Made by a program: the position numbers and the translations under genes | Shown: positions 1-9,015 of the stretch, one piece after another | Layout: every line of letters begins with the position of its first letter | Position numbering within the stretch: position 1 is the stretch's first letter | NCBI RefSeq assembly: GCF_002419965.1 | Contig: NZ_DIHC01000034.1 | Location: forward strand, 94,535-158,534 | DNA length: 64,000 nt | Reading direction: 5' to 3' | Origin: Pseudomonas sp. UBA5706 | GTDB taxonomy: Bacteria > Pseudomonadota > Gammaproteobacteria > Pseudomonadales > Pseudomonadaceae | Notes under the pieces: model-generated | Databases searched by the model: none | The model's input: the letters and a program-made list of their open reading frames with translations, nothing else | Told to the model about the DNA's origin: nothing

Positions 1-979
1 CGAAGGCGATGTCAGCCAGCGCATAGAGAAATAGCAGCTCGCCCATGGTGTCGCCGATCAGCACCGACGTCCCGTTTGTCACAGGCGCAGCCGTGGAACG
101 ACGAACACTGGTGAAGCCCTGCTGCTGGCTCAGTGCGAACACGCTATCGAAGCGCTCGGGATGGCGCGGTACGAGAATCAGCAGGGCATCGGGGTGGCTT
201 TTCAGCACGTCGCGGTGGGCGGTCAGCACCACTTCATCCTCGCCCGCGTGCGTACTGGCGGCGATCCACACAGGACGCACAGCCGTCTGCCAAGCCTCAC
301 GTTGTTGCGCCGCGCGCTCCAGCAGTTGCGGGTCGATGGTCAGGTCGAACTTGATCGAGCCGGTCACTGTGACGCATTCCGGCCGCGCACCCAGATCACG
401 AAAACGTTGAGCTTCGGTTTCGGTCTGCACGGCAATCAGGCTCATTTCAGCGAGCATTGGTCGGGTGAGTTTGGAGAACTTTCCATAGCCACGCGCAGAG
501 CGTTCCGAAAGGCGCGCGTTAGCCAAGACCGTCGGGATCCCTCGCTTGGCACATTGATGAATGAGATTGGGCCATAGTTCGGTTTCCATGATGACGCCGA
601 TCTTTGGCTGGATGTGATCAAGAAAGCGCCCCGCCGCCCAAGGGAAATCGTAAGGCAGGTAGCAATGTTGAATGCGCGGCTCGTTGCCGAACATCGACTG
701 GATGCGCTCGGACCCGGTCGGCGTCATGCAGGTGATGGTGATCGGCAGCTGTGGATAACGCACCAGCAGGGCGCGAATCATCGGTGCAGCGGCAATGCTT
801 TCACCCACCGACACCGCGTGCACCCAGATGCCGCCTGTTTGCATCGGCGGCATCCCGCGAGCGAAACGTTCACCGATACGTTGCGCGTACGCCGGGGCCT
901 TGCGCGCACGCAGCCACAGGCGCAGAGCGATCAGTGGCAGGCCAAGGTGGAACAGTAAGGTGTAGAGAGTTCTATTCAT
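1..979 (-). CDS. waaA: Kdo transferase WaaA (partial, C-terminus off the left edge)
   Basis: Transfers 3-deoxy-D-manno-octulosonic acid residues from CMP-Kdo to lipid A precursor at the inner membrane, the first step of LPS core assembly. 326 codons are visible. The N-terminus MNRTLYTLLFHLGLPL is a membrane anchor. It is followed by the family segments WVHAVSVGES, TCMTPTGSER, METELWPNL and the start of the GT-B second half (IAASTHAGEDE). The ATG at 979 is the natural start because the family anchor begins there. The full-length protein is usually about 425 residues, so roughly 100 are missing to the left. Its place at the edge of the core cluster agrees with the call. Confidence 0.95.
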   Translation of the reverse strand, partial: MNRTLYTLLFHLGLPLIALRLWLRARKAPAYAQRIGERFARGMPPMQTGGIWVHAVSVGESIAAAPMIRALLVRYPQLPITITCMTPTGSERIQSMFGNEPRIQHCYLPYDFPWAAGRFLDHIQPKIGVIMETELWPNLIHQCAKRGIPTVLANARLSERSARGYGKFSKLTRPMLAEMSLIAVQTETEAQRFRDLGARPECVTVTGSIKFDLTIDPQLLERAAQQREAWQTAVRPVWIAASTHAGEDEVVLTAHRDVLKSHPDALLILVPRHPERFDSVFALSQQQGFTSVRRSTAAPVTNGTSVLIGDTMGELLFLYALADIAF

Positions 980-1109
980 GGGCGCGGAGTTTATCAGCCA
1001 TATGGACTTTATAGGATGAGCGTGGAGTCGCACGCACCCGCGCAATACTCCTTCGCACGCCTGCAGCACGCACTCCCTCGCCGTCCTCAAGGGAAGCTGG
1101 CGTCCGCGC

Positions 1110-1160
1110 CTGCGATCGCACAGACTCACGCTCAGACCGGTTTCGGGCGTGCGATCGCAG
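1110..1160. repeat. Perfect 12-bp inverted repeat ahead of emrE
   Basis: The arms CTGCGATCGCAC (1110-1121) and GTGCGATCGCAG (1149-1160) are exact reverse complements separated by 27 bases. Each arm contains the palindrome TGCGATCGCA. It lies about 70 bases upstream of emrE and could be an RNA hairpin in the leader, a paired protein site or a REP relative. There is no T-run, so a terminator is unlikely. The rest of the 980-1230 gap shows no gene. Confidence 0.7.
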
Positions 1161-1230
1161 ACTGCATTAGTTTTGCGTGCTCTCAAGACCCGCCGGAATC
1201 GAACACCGCTTATTCGAAGAGAGCCCCATC

Positions 1231-1563
1231 ATGCCTGCCTACTACCTGCTCGCCATCGCCATCTGCGCCGAAGTCATCGGCACCGTTTCCATGAAAGCCG
1301 TCAAAGGCCTGAGTACGCCACTGCCGCTGCTGTTGGTGATCGTCGGTTACGCCGTGGCGTTCTGGATGCTGACACTGGTGGTGCGAACTATCCCCGTGGG
1401 CGTCGCCTACGCGGTCTGGGCGGGAATGGGGATCGTCATGGTGAGCATCGCCGCGCTATTTATCTATGGGCAGAAACTCGACCTGCCGGCCATTGCCGGC
1501 ATGGGGCTGATCGTGGCAGGCGTGGGGGTGATCCAGCTGTTCTCGAAAACGGCCGGTCATTAA
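1231..1563 (+). CDS. emrE: Small multidrug resistance exporter, EmrE type
   Basis: Proton-coupled export of small cationic compounds across the inner membrane as an antiparallel dimer. The protein has 110 residues, the usual family length, with four membrane helices. The essential Glu14 lies in AEVIGTVSMKA. The third-helix segment VAYAVWAGMGIV and the fourth-helix region QKLDLPAIAGMGLI match EmrE rather than SugE/Gdx. The ATG at 1231 fits the conserved N-terminus. An in-frame upstream start at 1177 would add an unsupported extension. PAO1 has an EmrE gene (PA4990) at the same place near waaA. Confidence 0.88.
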   Translation: MPAYYLLAIAICAEVIGTVSMKAVKGLSTPLPLLLVIVGYAVAFWMLTLVVRTIPVGVAYAVWAGMGIVMVSIAALFIYGQKLDLPAIAGMGLIVAGVGVIQLFSKTAGH

Positions 1564-1590
1564 GGGGGGTCATTGAAAAGCGCCTTCCCC

Positions 1591-1596
1591 TATAAT
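1591..1596 (+). promoter_or_regulatory. Consensus -10 box upstream of the oxidoreductase
   Basis: An exact TATAAT ends 31 bases before the ATG at 1628. No convincing -35 box is seen at 16-18 bases (TTGAAA at 1573-1578 gives only a 12-base spacer), so this is a weak promoter call. Confidence 0.3.
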
Positions 1597-1627
1597 GGCG
1601 CGATTCGCTTTGCCATCTGAGGTATCC

Positions 1628-2803
1628 ATGCCATCTGCTCTATCCACTGACGTTTTGATTGTCGGCGCAGGCGTTGCCGGTCTCTGGCTCAACGCGCGTC
1701 TGCGTCGGCAGGGTTTTTCGACAGTGCTGGTGGAGAGCGCCGGCCTCGGTGGCGGGCAGACCTTCAAGTCTCAGGGGATCATCCACGGCGGCGCCAAATA
1801 CGCGCTGCATGGCGCGCTGTCCGGCGCCTCTGAAGCCATCGCCGATATGCCGCGCCGCTGGCGCGAAGCATTGGATGGCAACGGCGAACTGGATCTGCGC
1901 GGCGTACGATTGCTGTCCGAGGCCCATTACCTGTGGTCGCCGGGCACCATCGCCGGCAACCTCACCAGCTTTTTCGCCAGCAAGGCGGTGCGTGGCCGGG
2001 TCGATCAGGTCAAGGGCAGCGAGCTGCCCGCCGCCCTTCAGGACCCGCGTTTCAAGGGCAAGGTCTATCGTCTGGCGGAGCTGGTGATCGACGTACCCAG
2101 CCTTGTTGCGAAACTGGCAGAACTGGCGGGTGACAGCCTGTTGGCAGGCGACGTCATCGAGCCGCTGCGCGATGAGGGCCAGTTAACCGGCCTGCGCGTC
2201 GACGGTCGCGACATCCGTGCCCAGCGCGTGGTGCTCAGTGCAGGCGAAGGCACTGCCGACCTGCTCAAGGCGTTCAACATCAGCCAGCCAACCATGCAGC
2301 GCCGGCCGTTGCACATGGTTCTGGTCAAGGGCCCGACACTCAAGCCGCTGTACGCACACTGCCTGGGCGCTGGGCCGAAGCCGCGCATTACCGTCACCAC
2401 GCATCCAGCTGCGAACGGTCAGTGGGTGTGGTATCTGGGCGGCGATATCGCCGAAGCCGACGGCGTGGCCCGTGGACCCGCCGAGCAGATTGCCTTCGCA
2501 AAAAGAGAACTCTCGCAGCTGCTGCCGTGGGTCGATCTGGGTCAGGCGCAGTTCGCCACTTTGCGGGTGGATCGCGCAGAGCCGCAACAGAGCGGACTGG
2601 TCAGGCCTGACAACGCCTATCTCGACGTGCAGGGCCGCCTGCTGGTGGGCTGGCCGACCAAACTGGCGCTGGCACCGGATTTCGCCGATCGTGTCCTGGC
2701 CTCGTTGTCACACGACGGTATTCATCCGATTCCGCAACCGACCTATGGCGACCTGCCCCGGCCGTCACTGGCTAAACCTGTGTGGGACGTGCTGCTGCCA
2801 TGA
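1628..2803 (+). CDS. FAD-dependent oxidoreductase (DAO-like)
   Basis: A 391-residue protein with an N-terminal FAD-binding Rossmann motif VGAGVAGL (GxGxxG at residues 13-18). It resembles the D-amino-acid oxidase/glycerol-3-phosphate dehydrogenase flavoprotein fold. The substrate is not recognisable. The ATG at 1628 places the motif at the normal distance from the N-terminus; an upstream ATG at 1595 is in frame but less likely. The stop codon overlaps the next start (ATGA), so it is translationally coupled to the aldo/keto reductase. The PAO1 core locus has the same pair (PA4991-PA4992). Confidence 0.8.
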   Translation: MPSALSTDVLIVGAGVAGLWLNARLRRQGFSTVLVESAGLGGGQTFKSQGIIHGGAKYALHGALSGASEAIADMPRRWREALDGNGELDLRGVRLLSEAHYLWSPGTIAGNLTSFFASKAVRGRVDQVKGSELPAALQDPRFKGKVYRLAELVIDVPSLVAKLAELAGDSLLAGDVIEPLRDEGQLTGLRVDGRDIRAQRVVLSAGEGTADLLKAFNISQPTMQRRPLHMVLVKGPTLKPLYAHCLGAGPKPRITVTTHPAANGQWVWYLGGDIAEADGVARGPAEQIAFAKRELSQLLPWVDLGQAQFATLRVDRAEPQQSGLVRPDNAYLDVQGRLLVGWPTKLALAPDFADRVLASLSHDGIHPIPQPTYGDLPRPSLAKPVWDVLLP

Positions 2804-3609
2804 AAACCCTGCACGACCTGCATCGACCTTTGGGCAGCCTCGGCATCGACGTGTCCCCTATCGGCTTGGGGACCGTCAAGCTGGGCCGCGATCAGGGCGT
2901 TAAATACCCCAGCGGCTTCACCATTCCCAATGATGACGAAGCGCGCATGCTGCTCAAACAGGCGCGGGATCTGGGCGTCAACCTGATCGATACGGCCCCC
3001 GCCTACGGCCGCAGCGAAGAACGCCTCGGCCCGCTGCTGCGCGGTCAGCGTCGCGATTGGGTGATCGTCAGCAAGGTGGGCGAAGAATTCGAAGCGGGCC
3101 AGTCGAGCCACGACTTCAGCGCGGCGCACACACGGCTGTCGGTCGAGCGCAGTCTGAAACGTCTGGAAACAGATTTTATCGATCTGGTGCTGGTGCACTC
3201 CGACGGTAACGACCTACATGTGCTCACCGAATGCGGCGTCTACCCGACGCTGGCCGAACTCAAGCGTGAAGGCAAGATCCGCGGCTTCGGTTTTTCAGGC
3301 AAGACGGTTGAAGGCGCATTGCTGGCGCTGCAGCAAGGCGACTGCGCGATGGTCACTTACAACCTCACTGAGCAAGGCGAAAAACCGGTCCTCGACTACG
3401 CTGCCTGCCATAACAGGGGCATCTTGATCAAAAAGGCCTTGGCCAGCGGGCACGTTTGCCTAAGCCCCGGTGTCGATCCTGTACAAGCCAGTTTCGAACT
3501 GCTGTTTGCACACCCTGGCGTGAGCGGTGCTATCGTCGGGACGATCAATCCTCTGCACCTGGCCCATAACGTAGCAACCGCCGCCGCCGTGATACGCCGT
3601 CAAGCCTGA
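2800..3609 (+). CDS. Aldo/keto reductase
   Basis: A 269-residue NAD(P)H-dependent oxidoreductase of the aldo/keto reductase superfamily. The catalytic tetrad is visible: Asp64 and Tyr69 in DTAPAYG, Lys91 in VIVSKVG and His132 in LVLVHSD. The sequence from PIGLGTVKLGRD onward follows the (beta/alpha)8 barrel layout. The four-base overlap with the preceding FAD oxidoreductase suggests the two act on the same unknown substrate. The natural substrate cannot be read from the sequence. Confidence 0.85.
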   Translation: MKTLHDLHRPLGSLGIDVSPIGLGTVKLGRDQGVKYPSGFTIPNDDEARMLLKQARDLGVNLIDTAPAYGRSEERLGPLLRGQRRDWVIVSKVGEEFEAGQSSHDFSAAHTRLSVERSLKRLETDFIDLVLVHSDGNDLHVLTECGVYPTLAELKREGKIRGFGFSGKTVEGALLALQQGDCAMVTYNLTEQGEKPVLDYAACHNRGILIKKALASGHVCLSPGVDPVQASFELLFAHPGVSGAIVGTINPLHLAHNVATAAAVIRRQA

Positions 3610-3645
3610 AGTGGGCGGCCGACCCCAACGCAAGAAGGAGCCGAT

Positions 3646-4617
3646 ATGCCGCGAACCCTAATAAGAAAAAACCCCAGCAACTTCAAGACACTGCCGCTGC
3701 TCGTCGAAGCCACCCCGGAAAGCCTGAGCTACCAAAGCATCGGGATGCCGCTCAATTTCTCCCAGACCCTGCAACGTCGGCGCAACATCGAAGTGGAGGA
3801 CAGCGAACGGTTTTCCACCGAGCTGGCCAATCTTGGTGTGTCCGTGCGCCTGACCCTCAATTGGCAGAATCGCGATTACTGGGTGCTGGTGCGCCAGCGT
3901 CGTCAGGACCGGGGCGATGTGGTCTTGAAGCTGATTTCCGGTTATGTCCCGGCTCATGAGCTGAACCTGCCGCTGCATACGGCGATCCAGGAAGTGGCCG
4001 AGGAATGCCTGATCGAAACGCCCCAAGGCTGGCTCGGTGGACGTTTCAATGAGACCTGGCTGCCCACCCCTTACGCCGCGGCATTGCACTACCGCGAGGC
4101 CCTGCCCTTTCGCCTAAGCCCGTTGTCCGGTGCTGCGCGACCTGTGCGCTGTGGCAGCATGACGCTGATCGAGCGTCCCCGAGCCTATGTTCATCTGCCC
4201 ACCGCTTCATTGCAGTTGATCTACGACCTGCGCCTGGAAGTGCCCAGAGAAGCACGACCGCTGAGCCTGTTTCACGTGGACGAGGTGCTGGAGAACGATC
4301 AGCTGGTCGCCCGGCTTAATCGCAGCAAACCTGATCTGTACCTGATGCCGCTGGAGAACGGCTCGCCGTTGCCGGAGCTATACACCCTCAAGAATGACAA
4401 GCTGACGCCCGCTGGTACGCGCGGTCTGTATTTGGCGGAAAGCTTCGCCGCCCAGGAAGGCTGGGTAGTGAAGGAGGAGCGGATTCGCTGGAAGGACTGG
4501 CTGCTGCAGCAAGGCATGACGCCGCCCAAGCCAGAAAAGACAGGGATCAAGCGCAGGTTGAAGGTGGGCGCCAAACAGCTGCTGCGCATTGCACGCAAGA
4601 CGCTGCATAAGTCGTAG
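3646..4617 (+). CDS. Nudix-like protein of unknown function
   Basis: A 323-residue protein without a signal peptide or membrane segment. Residues 99-123 resemble a Nudix box: Gly99, five residues, Glu105, then after nine residues QEVAEECLI (115-123). The canonical box has seven residues there and Arg in place of Gln115, so the match is degenerate. Pyrophosphatase activity is therefore inference only. The C-terminus is rich in Lys and Arg (GIKRRLKVGAKQLLRIARK), which could bind membranes or nucleic acid. An AAGGAG ribosome site precedes the ATG. It lies 36 bases after the aldo/keto reductase, probably in the same operon. Confidence 0.55.
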   Translation: MPRTLIRKNPSNFKTLPLLVEATPESLSYQSIGMPLNFSQTLQRRRNIEVEDSERFSTELANLGVSVRLTLNWQNRDYWVLVRQRRQDRGDVVLKLISGYVPAHELNLPLHTAIQEVAEECLIETPQGWLGGRFNETWLPTPYAAALHYREALPFRLSPLSGAARPVRCGSMTLIERPRAYVHLPTASLQLIYDLRLEVPREARPLSLFHVDEVLENDQLVARLNRSKPDLYLMPLENGSPLPELYTLKNDKLTPAGTRGLYLAESFAAQEGWVVKEERIRWKDWLLQQGMTPPKPEKTGIKRRLKVGAKQLLRIARKTLHKS

Positions 4618-4645
4618 GCAAACTCGCATGATCGGCAATGAACTC

Positions 4646-4710
4646 CTGTAGCACGACGCGTCGGCAGGAGCGACCTCTAAGGACGCCACCGCCAGCAAGC
4701 CGTGCTACAG
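4646..4710. repeat. REP-type inverted repeat between convergent genes
   Basis: CTGTAGCACG (4646-4655) and CGTGCTACAG (4701-4710) are exact reverse complements around an imperfect stem. The element lies between the ends of the Nudix-like gene and hldE, where it could help end transcription from both sides. Confidence 0.6.
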
Positions 4711-4720
4711 GGGGAATCGA

Positions 4721-6142
4721 TCACTGCCCTCGAATCTTCTCGACAATGGCGGTCGTCGAGCTGTTTTCGACCAGTCCCAAGACCCGCACTTCGCCACCGT
4801 GGGCCTGAACGAGCGACGCGCCGACCACCTGATCGACGTTGTAATCACCCCCTTTGACCAGCACATCGGGCTTGACGTGGCTCAACAGGTGCTCCGGCGT
4901 GTCTTCAGGGAAGGCGATCACCCAATCCACGGCGCCAAGCCCTGCCAACACGGCCATGCGCCGGTCAACGCTGTTGATCGGGCGGCCAGGGCCCTTGAGG
5001 CGGCTGACCGAGGCATCGTCGTTGACCGCAACGATCAAGCGATCACCCTGTGCCCGAGCCTGCTCCAGGTAGGTCACGTGGCCCGCATGCAGAATGTCGA
5101 AGCAGCCGTTGGTGAATACGATTTTCTCGTTGTGCGCACGTGCGTCATCAATGGCGAGCAGCAACTGATCCAGACTCAACACACCACGCTCCGAACCCTC
5201 GGCGCGCTGAATCGCGCGGCGCAACTCGGGCGCACTGATGGCTGCCGTACCCAGCTTGCCGACGACGATCCCGGCAGCGAGGTTGGCCAGCGCCACCGCG
5301 TGCGGCAACTCCTCGCCGGCCGCAATGGCCGCAGCCAGTGTCGAGATGACGGTGTCGCCAGCGCCGGTCACATCGAACACCTCACGGGCACGGGCCGGCA
5401 GGTGCAAGGCTTGCTGGTCGGGACGCAGCAGGGTCATGCCGTGTTCGCCACGGGTGACCAGTAATGCGCCCAGTTCAAGCTCGGCCATCAACCGGGCGCC
5501 CTTGGCTACCAGTTCGCTCTCATCGACACAATGACCGACGATGGCTTCGAATTCGCTGAGGTTTGGCGTAATGACGCTGGCGCCACGATAGATCGCGAAG
5601 TCTTTGCCTTTCGGGTCGGCCAGTACAGGAATGCCGCGTTCTCGGGCAGCCTTGATCAACACCTGATGGTTTCTCAAGGCTCCCTTGCCGTAGTCGGAGA
5701 GCACCAGCACCTTGACACCCTCGAGCAGAGCATCGACTTCGGTGCTCAGGGCGTGTGCGTCGGTGGCGAAGGGTTCTTCGAAATCAATGCGCAGCAACTG
5801 CTGATGGCGGCTCATCACGCGCAATTTGACGATGGTGGGCTGGTGGGCGATGCGCTGGAAACGCGCGGTGACGCCCGCTGCCATGAGGCTGTTGCTCAGG
5901 CTCTCGGCTGCCTCATCCTGACCGGTAACGCCGACCAGCGAGGCTTTGGCCCCCAGCGCGGCGATGTTCAACGCCACGTTGGCGGCGCCACCTGGACGAT
6001 CTTCGATCTGGTCGACCTTGACCACCGGAACCGGGGCCTCAGGCGAAATTCTCGAGGTACCGCCATGCCAGTAGCGGTCGAGCATGACATCGCCCACTAC
6101 CAGAACCGGTGCCTGATCGAAACGTGGCATGGACAACTTCAT
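4721..6142 (-). CDS. hldE: Bifunctional heptose 7-phosphate kinase / heptose 1-phosphate adenylyltransferase HldE
   Basis: Makes ADP-heptose for the LPS inner core. It phosphorylates D-glycero-D-manno-heptose 7-phosphate at C1 and later adenylylates the 1-phosphate. The 473-residue length is normal for the fused enzyme. The N-terminal half is a ribokinase-type kinase with VVGDVMLDRYWHG near the start and the catalytic loop GAGDT (Asp263). The C-terminal half has FTNGCFDILHAGH, whose HxGH motif (352-355) marks nucleotidyltransferases. The ATG at 6142 gives the conserved MKLSMPRFDQ start. Its product is the donor for WaaC and WaaF encoded near 30 kb. Confidence 0.96.
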   Translation of the reverse strand: MKLSMPRFDQAPVLVVGDVMLDRYWHGGTSRISPEAPVPVVKVDQIEDRPGGAANVALNIAALGAKASLVGVTGQDEAAESLSNSLMAAGVTARFQRIAHQPTIVKLRVMSRHQQLLRIDFEEPFATDAHALSTEVDALLEGVKVLVLSDYGKGALRNHQVLIKAARERGIPVLADPKGKDFAIYRGASVITPNLSEFEAIVGHCVDESELVAKGARLMAELELGALLVTRGEHGMTLLRPDQQALHLPARAREVFDVTGAGDTVISTLAAAIAAGEELPHAVALANLAAGIVVGKLGTAAISAPELRRAIQRAEGSERGVLSLDQLLLAIDDARAHNEKIVFTNGCFDILHAGHVTYLEQARAQGDRLIVAVNDDASVSRLKGPGRPINSVDRRMAVLAGLGAVDWVIAFPEDTPEHLLSHVKPDVLVKGGDYNVDQVVGASLVQAHGGEVRVLGLVENSSTTAIVEKIRGQ

Positions 6143-6199
6143 CGAACAACCCGTAACTAAGAATGAACAGGGGCGGAATCTTAACACAGGGTTTGCGAA

Positions 6200-6440
6200 G
6201 GCTTGAGAGCGAGAGGGAACTCGATGCGCCCGTTGAAGGATGACTCACTGCCGGAGCGCGCTCGCCTGCGAAAGCAGCGCGCCAGTGAACACCGTCGTCA
6301 CTGGCGCTTCGCGTTCGCTGGCGTTGTAACCTCCGGCGTCCCCCTACAGATGCCTTGCCAAGGCGGAATTCGGCGTATGCACGCGATCTATTGCAGCAGC
6401 CGCCTTGCCGGAGAACGCGTCGAGGCGGCCGCTACAGTGT
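6200..6440. repeat. REP-like palindromes in the hldE-msbA gap
   Basis: The 298-base gap 6143-6440 holds no gene. GCGCCAGTGA (6279-6288) and TCACTGGCGC (6298-6307) form a perfect 10-bp inverted repeat. The following stretch with TGTAACCTCCGG shares wording with the repeats near 57.0 and 62.1 kb. This looks like a member of a dispersed REP family. Confidence 0.55.
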
Positions 6441-8249
6441 TTAGACCGCACCGACCGGCGCGGGCTCGTCCAGGCCCATTGCATGCAGACGCGCGTAGTA
6501 ACCGTTTTGCTCCAGCAGCTCGGTGTGGGTGCCACGCTCGACAATGCGGCCCTGGTCCATGACCAGAATCAGATCGGCGCGCTCGATGGTCGACAGGCGG
6601 TGTGCGATGACCAGCGTGGTACGGCCTTTCATGACGTGGTCCAGCGCTGCCTGAATGTGGCGCTCGGATTCGGTGTCCAGCGCCGAGGTCGCTTCATCGA
6701 GAATCAGCAGCGGCGCGTTTTTCAGCAGTGCGCGAGCGATCGCCAGGCGCTGGCGCTGACCGCCGGACAGCAGGACGCCGTTTTCACCCACTTGAGTGTC
6801 AAAACCTTCAGGCAACTGGTCGATGAACTCCTTGGCGTAAGCGTCGTCGGCTGCGGCTTCGATGTCGGCGCGCGGCGCACCGGCCAGATCACCGTAGGCG
6901 ATGTTGTTGGCGACCGAATCGTTGAACAGGGTCACCGCCTGATTCACCTGAGCGACGTGGCGACGCAGGTTACGCAAGCGGTAGTTCTCGATTTCAACGC
7001 CATCAAGCAGGATCTGCCCCGACGTGTGGTGATAGAACCGCGGAATCAGATTGGCCAGTGTCGACTTGCCACTGCCAGAGCGGCCCACCAGTGCAACCAT
7101 CTGCCCGGGCGCTGCCGTAAAGCTTATGTCGTGCAACACCTGGCGCGCGGTTTGCGGATAAGTGAAGCTCAGGTTGCGGACTTCCAGGTTGCCCTGGACG
7201 CGCTCCAGTTCGACGCTACCGCTGTCCACTTCCGGCTCCACGTCCAACTGCTCGAAGATGCTTTCCGCACCGGCGACACCTTTCTGGATTGTCGAGCTGA
7301 CTTCGGATAGCTGACGAATCGGCTTGGGCAAAAGGCCCGCCGCCGTGATGTAGGCCACCAGATCCCCGGCGGTGGCGTCACCGCGCAGCCACAGCACCAG
7401 GAACATCAGCACGGCCATGGCGGTGTAGATCACCAGTTGCAGCAGCGGTGTGTAGATCGCGCCGGTCTTGGTCATGCGCAGCTGTTTATCGGTATTGCTG
7501 GTGCTCGCCTTGGCGAAACGCTGTTCTTCGTACTTCTCGCCGCCAAAGCTGCGAACCACCCGGTAACCCTGGATGGTTTCCGAGGCCACGTGGGTCACAT
7601 CGCCCATCGCCACCTGGATTTTCTTGCTCTGCTTGCGGAATTTCTTGCTTGAACTGCCCACCATGAATGCGATCAACGGCAGGATCGCCAACATCACGAT
7701 GGTCAATTTCCAGTTCATCCAGACCAGATACAGGAACAGGAACACGATGGTCAGGCCTTCACGGATCACTACCTTGATCGCGTCGGTGGCGGCGCCGGTG
7801 ACCATGGTCACATTGAAGGTGATGCGCGAGATCAGGTGCCCGGAGTTATGGGTATCGAAATAACGATTGGGCAAGACCAGCAGTTTGTTGAACAACTGGA
7901 CCCGCAGGTCGTGGACCAATCCGAGGGACACCTTGGCCAGAAAGTAATTGCCCAGATAAGAACCCAGCCCCTGCCACGCCGCGATCAACACGATCAGCAA
8001 TGGCACAGCCTGCAGCAACTGCAGATCACGCAGATAAGGCACATTGGGAAACAGCACGGCCTGAGGGTTGGTCAGGCCGTCGACGAAATACTTGAGGATG
8101 CCGGCCAGCATCGGCTGGGTCGAGGCGAAAATGACAAAGCCGACGATGCTGAGCAGGAAGATGCCTAGGTAAGGCTTCACATAAGTCAGCAGTCGGAAAT
8201 AGATTTTCAGGCTGGAGGATTCGCGTTTCTCTGGCGTGCTCATGGTCAT
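6441..8249 (-). CDS. msbA: Lipid A / LPS flippase MsbA
   Basis: ABC exporter that flips the lipid A-core molecule across the inner membrane using ATP. It has 602 residues from the ATG at 8249, or 600 from the ATG at 8243; neither has a clear ribosome site. The N-terminal half carries about six membrane helices (YVKPYLGIFLLSIVGFVIFA onward). The C-terminal ATPase has Walker A GRSGSGKST (about 385-395), the signature LSGGQRQR (about 493) and Walker B LLILDEATSALD. Its place beside hldE and the O-antigen ligase gene matches PAO1 PA4997. Confidence 0.94.
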   Translation of the reverse strand: MTMSTPEKRESSSLKIYFRLLTYVKPYLGIFLLSIVGFVIFASTQPMLAGILKYFVDGLTNPQAVLFPNVPYLRDLQLLQAVPLLIVLIAAWQGLGSYLGNYFLAKVSLGLVHDLRVQLFNKLLVLPNRYFDTHNSGHLISRITFNVTMVTGAATDAIKVVIREGLTIVFLFLYLVWMNWKLTIVMLAILPLIAFMVGSSSKKFRKQSKKIQVAMGDVTHVASETIQGYRVVRSFGGEKYEEQRFAKASTSNTDKQLRMTKTGAIYTPLLQLVIYTAMAVLMFLVLWLRGDATAGDLVAYITAAGLLPKPIRQLSEVSSTIQKGVAGAESIFEQLDVEPEVDSGSVELERVQGNLEVRNLSFTYPQTARQVLHDISFTAAPGQMVALVGRSGSGKSTLANLIPRFYHHTSGQILLDGVEIENYRLRNLRRHVAQVNQAVTLFNDSVANNIAYGDLAGAPRADIEAAADDAYAKEFIDQLPEGFDTQVGENGVLLSGGQRQRLAIARALLKNAPLLILDEATSALDTESERHIQAALDHVMKGRTTLVIAHRLSTIERADLILVMDQGRIVERGTHTELLEQNGYYARLHAMGLDEPAPVGAV

Positions 8250-8349
8250 CGATACGATAAAAAGAGCCGAAATACTAACACACGGGTACGGTATTGGGCC
8301 TCGGGCAACCCGCTGAGGTATCATGGCCGCCATTTTCGAAGGAGCCCGC

Positions 8350-9012
8350 ATGCGCGCACTCGCCTACGCTGACTACCAAGCCTTACGCAAAGACGCGCAA
8401 GTCATAGAAGCCGACTTCTTCGGGGACAAGGTGCTACGCCTGACCGACGGCAATTACATGAAGCTGTTCCGGCGCAAACGCCTGATCTCATCGGCGGCGC
8501 TCTTCCCCTACGCCAAGCGCTTCGCCAGCAACGCCCTGACCCTTCGCAAACGCGGCATCCCCTGCCCACACGTGCTCGCGACCTACCGGGTCGCCGAGAT
8601 CTCACGGGATGTGGTGCATTACCAGCCACTGCCAGGGCAGACCCTTCGTCAGATGATCGCCGACGCCACGCATTTTCAGGATGCTGCCCTGCTCAGGAAA
8701 TTCGGCCGGTTCGTCGCCGAGCTGCACAACCTGGGCATCTACTTTCGTTCGCTGCACTTGGGCAACGTGGTGATGACACCTGAAAACGAACTGGGCCTGA
8801 TCGACATCGCCGACATGAAAACCTCGCGACGTCCGCTGCGCAAACGCCTGTGCCTGCGCAACTTCCAGCATATGCGTCGCTACCAGCACGACCACGCATG
8901 GCTGCTGCAGAAAGGCGGGGACCTGTTTTTCGAAAGTTACATCGAGCACAGCGCTCATCAATGGAAACGCCAGATCCTCAGCGAGCATCTGGCATTGGCC
9001 GAGCAGGCGTGA
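8350..9012 (+). CDS. Kinase-fold protein, LPS locus (PA4998-like)
   Basis: A 220-residue protein of the lipopolysaccharide-kinase/APH-like fold, often labelled toluene tolerance protein in Pseudomonas. The loop that normally reads H-x-D-x4-N here reads FRSLHLGN, so the catalytic Asp position is Ser134 while Asn139 is kept. The metal-binding Asp is present as Asp152 in LIDIAD. Loss of the catalytic Asp suggests a non-catalytic or altered kinase. A GAAGGAG ribosome site precedes the ATG at 8350. It is divergent from msbA and convergent with waaL. The function is not known to me. Confidence 0.65.
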   Translation: MRALAYADYQALRKDAQVIEADFFGDKVLRLTDGNYMKLFRRKRLISSAALFPYAKRFASNALTLRKRGIPCPHVLATYRVAEISRDVVHYQPLPGQTLRQMIADATHFQDAALLRKFGRFVAELHNLGIYFRSLHLGNVVMTPENELGLIDIADMKTSRRPLRKRLCLRNFQHMRRYQHDHAWLLQKGGDLFFESYIEHSAHQWKRQILSEHLALAEQA

Positions 9013-9015
9013 GGC

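Noticed and set aside
980..1230. Possible guanidine-sensing (mini-ykkC) riboswitch before the SMR gene
   Set aside because: No tandem hairpins with ACGR loops were found, and the protein looks like EmrE rather than a guanidinium exporter.
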